DNA of 9,620 nucleotides from NCBI GenBank assembly GCA_022013235.1, contig JAKLQR010000276.1, forward strand, positions 1 through 9,620, in the 5' to 3' direction. Position numbers and translations under genes: made by a program. The notes under the pieces are model-generated. The model worked only from the letters and a program-made list of their open reading frames with translations. It had not been told where the DNA came from and did no database searches. Below, in pieces: positions 6,075 to 9,620 of the stretch. Origin of the DNA: Thermodesulfovibrionales bacterium (GTDB lineage: Bacteria > Nitrospirota > Thermodesulfovibrionia > Thermodesulfovibrionales > SM23-35). Positions within the stretch are counted from its first letter, which is position 1; every line of letters begins with the position of its first letter.

Positions 6075-6965
6075 TCATCGTCTTGAGATTCCACCACAAG
6101 GTTCCCAGCGTGAGGGGATTTTATCTGCTAACAAAAAATGGCCATAATAAATGTACGTACCTCGCGAGATGTTGATATTCATCGAAGAAGCTTTTCGCAA
6201 ATCAGCAAGAAAACTGTGAGGCTTAGGCGGAGAAACGATCTGTCCGGTGAGGTCAATCTCCCAAGATTCAGTCCGTTGCGCATGGCTGTCAATTTGTATA
6301 CTAACACGCGCATACTCTGGATTGAAGTCATCTTTCATCATACGATCAGTAATTTTATTAACCTCCTTTTTCGTGAGCAATTTCCCAGTTAAAATATAAA
6401 TGAATATTTCTGGGCTTTGAGTTTCCTCGTCACAACGAAGAATCATTTCTATATTGCCACCCTTGAATGTGATTGGATCTGAGGGAGGATAAAAGGCTGC
6501 CTCACAACGTGCTTGTCCAATAACCACAAGATCGCGGACACCAGAAGCAACAAAATAGTCTTCTGGAATTTTTTGACCGCGGTCTATTTTAAAACGGGCA
6601 TCACGTATAATGTTCCTCTGCTGCGAAGTTACTTGGGGTTTGATATCGTTCAGAACGCATTTGCAGAATCGAAGTGCCTCGTCAGGCGGCATAGAAGTTT
6701 CGGCAAAGCCTTGAAGACAAACATCACCGAGAAAGTCCAATTCGGCGTCTCCTGATAAAATGCTTTTATCTCCGATGGCACTCTGATGCTGAGTAGTCTG
6801 TTGTTTATTCGCAGATTCCTTTTTAGACAATAGTCGATATGGCCACATTAAGCCTTTTGCCATCGAAATAACTGGCGATGTTCCATCTCTATCGCGACTT
6901 AAATAGTCTCCAAAAGCCGCAAGCAAATATATAACAATAAACGCTATTAAAATCTTTCTATACAT
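6075..6965 (-). CDS. Uncharacterised membrane-anchored protein with a cysteine-rich extracytoplasmic domain
   Basis: The 296-residue protein begins MYRKILIAFIVIYLLAAFGD, a short basic end plus one hydrophobic helix (about 5-20), acting as signal anchor or signal peptide; the rest is hydrophilic and probably periplasmic. A polar Gln/Ser-rich linker (about 48-70) precedes a domain with C83, C101-x-C103 and C154. This spacing (Cys, about 17 residues, CxC, about 50 residues, Cys) resembles small extracytoplasmic domains of unknown function in proteobacterial proteins, where the cysteines may form disulfides. The C-terminal 130 residues (C178, C290) are mostly beta-strand-like and unrecognised. 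GGGAG (6977-6973) lies seven bases before the ATG, and a strong promoter lies about 50 bases upstream. Confidence 0.7.
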   Translation of the reverse strand: MYRKILIAFIVIYLLAAFGDYLSRDRDGTSPVISMAKGLMWPYRLLSKKESANKQQTTQHQSAIGDKSILSGDAELDFLGDVCLQGFAETSMPPDEALRFCKCVLNDIKPQVTSQQRNIIRDARFKIDRGQKIPEDYFVASGVRDLVVIGQARCEAAFYPPSDPITFKGGNIEMILRCDEETQSPEIFIYILTGKLLTKKEVNKITDRMMKDDFNPEYARVSIQIDSHAQRTESWEIDLTGQIVSPPKPHSFLADLRKASSMNINISRGTYIYYGHFLLADKIPSRWEPCGGISRR

Positions 6966-7015
6966 GCGTTATCTCCCGCTCTAATATTGTTTGTTATTAT
7001 TCCAAATTTTATAAC

Positions 7016-7044
7016 ATTATAGAAAGCAACGAGCATACAGTCAA
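7016..7044 (-). promoter_or_regulatory. Sigma70 promoter of the 296-residue gene
   Basis: The -35 TTGACT (7044-7039), 17-base spacer and perfect -10 TATAAT (7021-7016) sit about 50 bases before the ATG at 6965. TATAA-CA-TTATA (7010-7021) forms an inverted repeat over the -10 and might be an operator. Confidence 0.7.
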
Positions 7045-7116
7045 ACAGAAGCAGTATAATTTATGAGTTTGTTACTCCGAACCTAAACAATTTCATCTGT
7101 ACTCATCACAAAATTG

Positions 7117-7132
7117 CCTGATTTAAAACAGG
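7117..7132. repeat. 16-bp near-perfect palindrome, operator-like
   Basis: CCTGATTTAAAACAGG is symmetric except for one base pair. It lies in the gap between the 228- and 296-residue genes and 28 bases upstream of the short plus-strand ORF at 7160. Binding by a dimeric regulator is possible; nothing else supports it. Confidence 0.3.
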
Positions 7133-7159
7133 AGAACTTCAGGAAGGAAGAGAGCAGCA

Positions 7160-7246
7160 ATGAAAGCACCGCAGATAGAAACTTTACTTCAGCACATTCT
7201 TAGCTCAAAGCGCGAAACTGCAAAATCTCAAGCCTTTAGAAGTTAG
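7160..7246 (+). CDS. Possible 28-codon ORF, or 5' stub of a lost gene
   Basis: AGGAAGGAAG (7141-7150) precedes an ATG at 7160 that opens 28 codons (MKAPQIETLLQHILSSKRET and eight more) before TAG 7244-7246. The ORF overlaps the 3' end of the convergent 228-residue gene by 42 bases. It looks like a genuine gene start that stops early, so it may be a fragment left where cargo was inserted. No family is recognised. Confidence 0.22.
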   Translation: MKAPQIETLLQHILSSKRETAKSQAFRS

Positions 7247-7891
7247 CGAATTTACAAGATGGTTAATCCCTTTATCAGTCATCATTGTTTTAAAACGTGA
7301 ACGAATACCGTGCGCAAGTCTTTCATTTTCAAGAACTGCCGCCACTTCTAAAATCTGCTCCTCTGACCAATCTGGCAGTAATGTTTCCATAATTTGATTA
7401 ATGGATGTAGTAATGCCGCCTCCCGGACCAACGCGGTTCCCAGTTCTTTTGTCATAATCAATTGGATCTCTAAGGATTCTGAGCAGGAACATATGTTCTA
7501 TTCTCAATCTGTCAAGCAGGTTTAAGAACTCTTCAATCTCGTCGTAAGTAACATCAGACGATAGCATTGCATTGGTTAAAATTCGCCTGAAAGAATGTCT
7601 TTTCTCTTCCTGTCGTGTATTAATAATTTTTTTAGCTGTATTTTCAAAAATATCAAGGAAATCATCTCTGGAAATAAAATCTTGATTAATTTTATCCTGC
7701 ATCTGGTCGAGGTCTTGTTTCATGCCCTCCAGAAATTCAAGGAGACGGCGTTCCTTGCGAATTGCTTGTAAGTCGTTCATCAGAGAATTGAGCGTCCCTC
7801 CCAGGGAAGGGACAGCTGCAGCTAATGCCTTGATCGCAACTATTGCTCCCGTTTTTAACTGTGAGTCTTCAGGTATTGCCAATTCACTCAT
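7205..7891 (-). CDS. Uncharacterised 228-residue helical protein
   Basis: No family is recognised with confidence. With the ATG at 7891-7889 the protein is 228 residues; this start is chosen because AAGGAG lies six bases upstream, and the possible 16-residue upstream extension has no such signal. Residues 14-40 (GAIVAIKALAAAVPSLGGTL) are alanine-rich and amphipathic, a possible membrane-associating helix. Residues 41-100 are highly charged and coiled-coil-like (IRKERRLLEFLEGMKQDLDQ, then FISRDDFLDIFENT and NTRQEEKRHSF). The C-terminus (LTSKGLRFCSFAL) looks like a natural end, so the gene seems intact. Proteins of this general type occur as cargo in defence-rich islands, but that is weak inference. 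A strong promoter lies about 100 bases upstream. Confidence 0.65.
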   Translation of the reverse strand: MSELAIPEDSQLKTGAIVAIKALAAAVPSLGGTLNSLMNDLQAIRKERRLLEFLEGMKQDLDQMQDKINQDFISRDDFLDIFENTAKKIINTRQEEKRHSFRRILTNAMLSSDVTYDEIEEFLNLLDRLRIEHMFLLRILRDPIDYDKRTGNRVGPGGGITTSINQIMETLLPDWSEEQILEVAAVLENERLAHGIRSRFKTMMTDKGINHLVNSLTSKGLRFCSFAL

Positions 7892-8001
7892 CCTTGTCTC
7901 CTTGAAACAGTCGTAATTGGTGTATGCGTAGGTCAGCATCCTCTATATCGGATAAAAAAGTGACCTTATTTCGTCTATCTGATTTTCTCATTATCACTTG
8001 A

Positions 8002-8031
8002 AATATAGACTTTGTGGGAAATCGCTGTCAA
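8002..8031 (-). promoter_or_regulatory. Sigma70 promoter of the 228-residue gene
   Basis: Perfect -35 TTGACA (8031-8026), 18-base spacer and -10 TATATT (8007-8002, five of six), giving a leader of about 100 nt before the ATG at 7891. It lies in the gap after the integrase stop, so this gene need not depend on integrase transcription. Confidence 0.6.
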
Positions 8032-8119
8032 TAAGCATTTCAGGAAGTACATCTCTATAGGTAGGCAAACTTGGAAGCATTGCTTTCTCAGCAAAGCTTT
8101 CATATGTTAAAGCAGTCCC

Positions 8120-8743
8120 TCAGAACCTCACCTGTTCCATAAACACCCTTGAATCATGAGCCAGTATCTGGGTATAGATCAGGGTCTTCGTGATATCCCT
8201 GTGTCCTAGCCATTCCCTCAAGACTGTAACGGGCACTCCGTGCAGTATACAGTTGACAGCGAAGGAATGCCGAAAGGTATGCGGGTGACATCGTTCATCT
8301 TGAATACCGGCAACGGTACAGGCTTGATGTACATGGTTATAGGCTGTCTTCCGGTTGAAGAGAAAGAGCCTGTCGCCGCGTTTCAGTTGCTTCTGGTTTA
8401 TCCATAGGGCAAGTTCCCCTAGAAATCCATTTTGAAGGGGAATAGCCCTCGTGTGACCCTCTCTTTTCAGCGTGCTTACCCGTAAGACCTTGCCCATTAG
8501 ATCAATGTCCTCTAGCCGGACTGAAAGGGCTTCACTTACCCTTACCCCTGTATTCCACAGAAATAGGCAGAAGAAAAATTGCTTATAGTGATGTCCTCTC
8601 AGTTCTTCGGACAGGATTCGCTGAATCTCTTCATTGGAGAAGTATTTCGGGACAGGTCTGTGGAAGGCCATACTGATCTTTTTCGGAGAAGCAGACGTTA
8701 ACTTAGTTAACTTAGTTAACTTTGAAACGGGTATAAGATCCAT
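8120..8743 (-). CDS. Tyrosine recombinase/integrase, minimal form
   Basis: Site-specific recombinase, probably the integrase of the surrounding element. The 207 residues are essentially only the catalytic domain: R68 in TGVRVSEAL, K93 in TLKREGHTRAIPL, H155 and R158 in HPHTFRHSF, H181 in LGHRD and nucleophile Y190 in TLIYTQI, so all catalytic residues are present. The N-terminal SAM-like core-binding domain of typical 300-400-residue integrases is absent; only about 35 residues precede the domain, including a KLTKLTKLT repeat. The start at 8743 is supported by AAAGGAG nine bases upstream; the next Met (25) has no ribosome binding site. The in-frame DNA past the TGA stays open for 41 codons but contains the next gene's promoter. 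A Xer-type house-keeping recombinase is less likely given length and context. Confidence 0.88.
   Translation of the reverse strand: MDLIPVSKLTKLTKLTSASPKKISMAFHRPVPKYFSNEEIQRILSEELRGHHYKQFFFCLFLWNTGVRVSEALSVRLEDIDLMGKVLRVSTLKREGHTRAIPLQNGFLGELALWINQKQLKRGDRLFLFNRKTAYNHVHQACTVAGIQDERCHPHTFRHSFAVNCILHGVPVTVLREWLGHRDITKTLIYTQILAHDSRVFMEQVRF
8697..8723. repeat. Three tandem copies of a 9-bp unit containing GTTAAC
   Basis: GTTAACTTA occurs three times in a row (last base of the third copy is T) inside the 5' end of the integrase gene and encodes KLTKLTKLT. Each unit holds the palindrome GTTAAC. It may be a slippage tract of no function or a repeated binding site. Confidence 0.8.
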
Positions 8744-8772
8744 AATTATTTACTCCTTTGGAATTCCTTTTA

Positions 8773-8849
8773 GGTAAAATTATACCCTGAAAATGGCAAA
8801 AAAGTAAACAATTTCGATGGGTTTCGGGCTTTTCAGGTGGGTAAAATTA
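8773..8849. repeat. Direct and inverted repeats flanking the integrase promoter
   Basis: The 10-mer GGTAAAATTA occurs at 8773-8782 and 8840-8849 in direct orientation. Inside them CCTGAAAA (8786-8793) and TTTTCAGG (8830-8837) are an 8-bp inverted pair. The first direct copy overlaps the -10. They may be binding sites for the integrase, an excisionase or a repressor. Confidence 0.5.
8779..8808 (-). promoter_or_regulatory. Promoter of the integrase gene
   Basis: Perfect -10 TATAAT (8784-8779) with a poor -35 TTTACT (8808-8803) at 18 bases. The leader would be about 30 nt. The weak -35 fits a low-level or activated integrase promoter. Confidence 0.5.
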
Positions 8850-9104
8850 CTCAGAACGCCCCCTTTCGGGTAAGAAGAAAAACTGGATATTTAAGACTGA
8901 TAATAAATCCTATGGCTTCTATTTCACCAAGGCTTTACCTTCTTATCCGGTACTGCGAGCAAAATGGAGTTTTTAATGACCACGTCATCCTACTCAACAC
9001 CATAGATACATTTCGATGGATTAGACTTCGTTATTATTTATGATCATCGTGGCAGATTGTCTCGATTCCCTGGCAAATTCAGGTCTGTTTTCTTTTATTC
9101 TACT
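8850..9104. other. Intergenic stretch without a credible gene
   Basis: A 68-codon plus-strand frame (8837-9043, GTG start) has no ribosome binding site and no recognisable motif, so I do not call it. The one notable element is the palindrome ATGATCAT at 9040-9047, the third copy in the window. Nothing else is apparent. Confidence 0.5.
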
Positions 9105-9110
9105 GCGTCA

Positions 9111-9139
9111 TTGCGCTTTATAGGTTTTTTGCATATCAT
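9111..9139 (+). promoter_or_regulatory. Weak candidate promoter for the KAP NTPase operon
   Basis: TTGCGC (9111-9116, three of six) with 17 bases to TATCAT (9134-9139, five of six). A perfect inverted repeat, CCTATG-TTTGC-CATAGG (9143-9159), follows at the expected start site and could be an operator or a leader hairpin. Confidence 0.3.
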
Positions 9140-9142
9140 ATT

Positions 9143-9159
9143 CCTATGTTTGCCATAGG
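9143..9159. repeat. Inverted repeat, 6-bp stem and 5-base loop
   Basis: CCTATG pairs perfectly with CATAGG around TTTGC. There is no T-run after it, so it is not a terminator. It lies 14 bases ahead of the ribosome binding site of the 23-codon ORF. Confidence 0.45.
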
Positions 9160-9187
9160 TGGGTTTCTCATTGGAGGGAATAGTGAT

Positions 9188-9259
9188 ATGATAGGCAATA
9201 GTAAATTCAAAAGACAAACACTTTCGACATTTAGTTGTACAGTATATGGGCACAATTAA
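9188..9259 (+). CDS. Possible 23-codon leader ORF coupled to the KAP NTPase
   Basis: GGAGGG (9173-9178) stands nine bases before the ATG. The peptide begins MIGNSKFKRQTLST and ends at TAA 9257-9259, which overlaps the next ATG as TAATG. The downstream NTPase start lacks a clear ribosome binding site of its own, so its translation may depend on ribosomes finishing this short ORF. It could be a leader peptide, a small protein, or chance. Confidence 0.38.
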   Translation: MIGNSKFKRQTLSTFSCTVYGHN

Positions 9260-9620
9260 TGGAGGGGGAAAAGAACATAAAATTTAAATTTTTATCAGAT
9301 AAGCCCTTAAAAGAAGAAAGTGAGCTGCTCCATATTGAATTTGGACATAAAGAATTAGGCACTACTCTTTCGAAAATTGTTGAGAATGTTGAAGCACCTT
9401 TTACAATTGGCTTGTTTGGTAAGTGGGGTACTGGTAAAAGTAGCCTCTCATTCTTGCTTCGAAATGTTCTTAAAAGAAAAAATATTCCTGTTGTCATTTT
9501 TGATGTATGGAAACACGAGAAGGATGCACTTCGAAGAACATTCTTAAGAGAAATTGCACGTCAACTCGATAATGCCAAAGCTATCGAAGAAAATTTCCAG
9601 TTAAACGAACGATTAGATAA
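9259..9620 (+). CDS. KAP-type P-loop NTPase, 3'-truncated by window end
   Basis: The first 120 residues are visible and the frame is open to the window end. Walker A is GLFGKWGTGKSSL (51-63, K60 and S61), the GxWGxGKSS form typical of KAP NTPases, followed by VVIFDVWKHEKDALRRTFL (78-96), matching the conserved FxxWxxE strand of the family. KAP proteins are large ATPases, often membrane-associated; plasmid PifA of F is a phage-exclusion example, and many others lie in defence islands. Walker B would be beyond the window. The ATG at 9259 is chosen as the first ATG in frame and because of TAATG overlap with the short ORF before it; the GGAGGGGG just inside the gene has no standard start codon after it. 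Confidence 0.8.
   Translation, partial: MEGEKNIKFKFLSDKPLKEESELLHIEFGHKELGTTLSKIVENVEAPFTIGLFGKWGTGKSSLSFLLRNVLKRKNIPVVIFDVWKHEKDALRRTFLREIARQLDNAKAIEENFQLNERLD

Noticed and set aside
7892..7939. 16-residue upstream extension of the 228-residue protein
   Set aside because: AAGGAG is correctly placed for the internal Met at 7891; the upstream start has no such signal.
7994..8122. 41-codon in-frame open extension beyond the integrase TGA, suggesting read-through or a split gene
   Set aside because: The integrase already has a normal end after its catalytic Tyr, and the extension contains a convincing promoter for the next gene, so openness is probably chance.
8837..9043. 68-codon plus-strand ORF between integrase and KAP NTPase
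   Set aside because: GTG start without a Shine-Dalgarno and no recognisable motif; it overlaps repeats around the integrase promoter.
1..9620. CRISPR array or complete insertion sequence
   Set aside because: No regularly spaced repeats and no DDE or HUH transposase frame could be found on either strand.

Overview
The window joins a conserved chromosomal segment (positions 1 to about 1380) to an accessory, probably horizontally acquired region (about 1381 to 9620). The left part carries the 3' portion of a malate dehydrogenase gene, a complete nucleoside diphosphate kinase gene and a tRNA-Val(GAC) gene, all on the plus strand. Protein style, the mdh-ndk pairing and strong AGGAGG-type ribosome binding sites point to a Gram-negative-type bacterium. 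Nitrospirota or a deltaproteobacterial lineage is my guess; the sequence does not prove it.

Only 15 bases after the tRNA the character changes. The DNA looks more AT-rich, and six genes in a row lie on the minus strand, reading towards the tRNA. In order of transcription they are: a short tyrosine recombinase (8120-8743), an uncharacterised 228-residue helical protein (7205-7891), an uncharacterised membrane-anchored cysteine-containing protein (6075-6965), an uncharacterised 206-residue protein with an RX4H motif (5365-5985), a 794-residue primase-polymerase/helicase-like replication protein (2436-4820), and a hicB-hicA type toxin-antitoxin pair (1396-2258). The HicB protein has a MerR-type DNA-binding domain fused at its N-terminus. 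A tRNA gene, an integrase, a replication protein and a toxin-antitoxin module suggest a small integrative element or phage-satellite-like island inserted beside tRNA-Val, with three orphan cargo genes between the integrase and the replication gene. No copy of the tRNA 3' end is visible at the far side, so the outer boundary is not in view or the element is decayed.

From about 9188 the plus strand carries a short 23-codon ORF overlapping, through TAATG, the start of a KAP-type P-loop NTPase that runs off the window end. KAP NTPases are often found in defence islands.

Regulation is unusually legible. Four minus-strand promoters have good sigma70 hexamers, for hicBA, the primase leader, the 296-residue gene and the 228-residue gene; a weaker one serves the integrase. 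The primase gene has a predicted leader of about 325 nt with a Shine-Dalgarno plus AUG-UAA start-stop and an intrinsic terminator ending just before the primase ribosome binding site, which suggests attenuation or a separate small RNA. The palindrome ATGATCAT occurs three times, each in an intergenic regulatory region, and is a candidate shared operator, possibly for the MerR-HicB protein.
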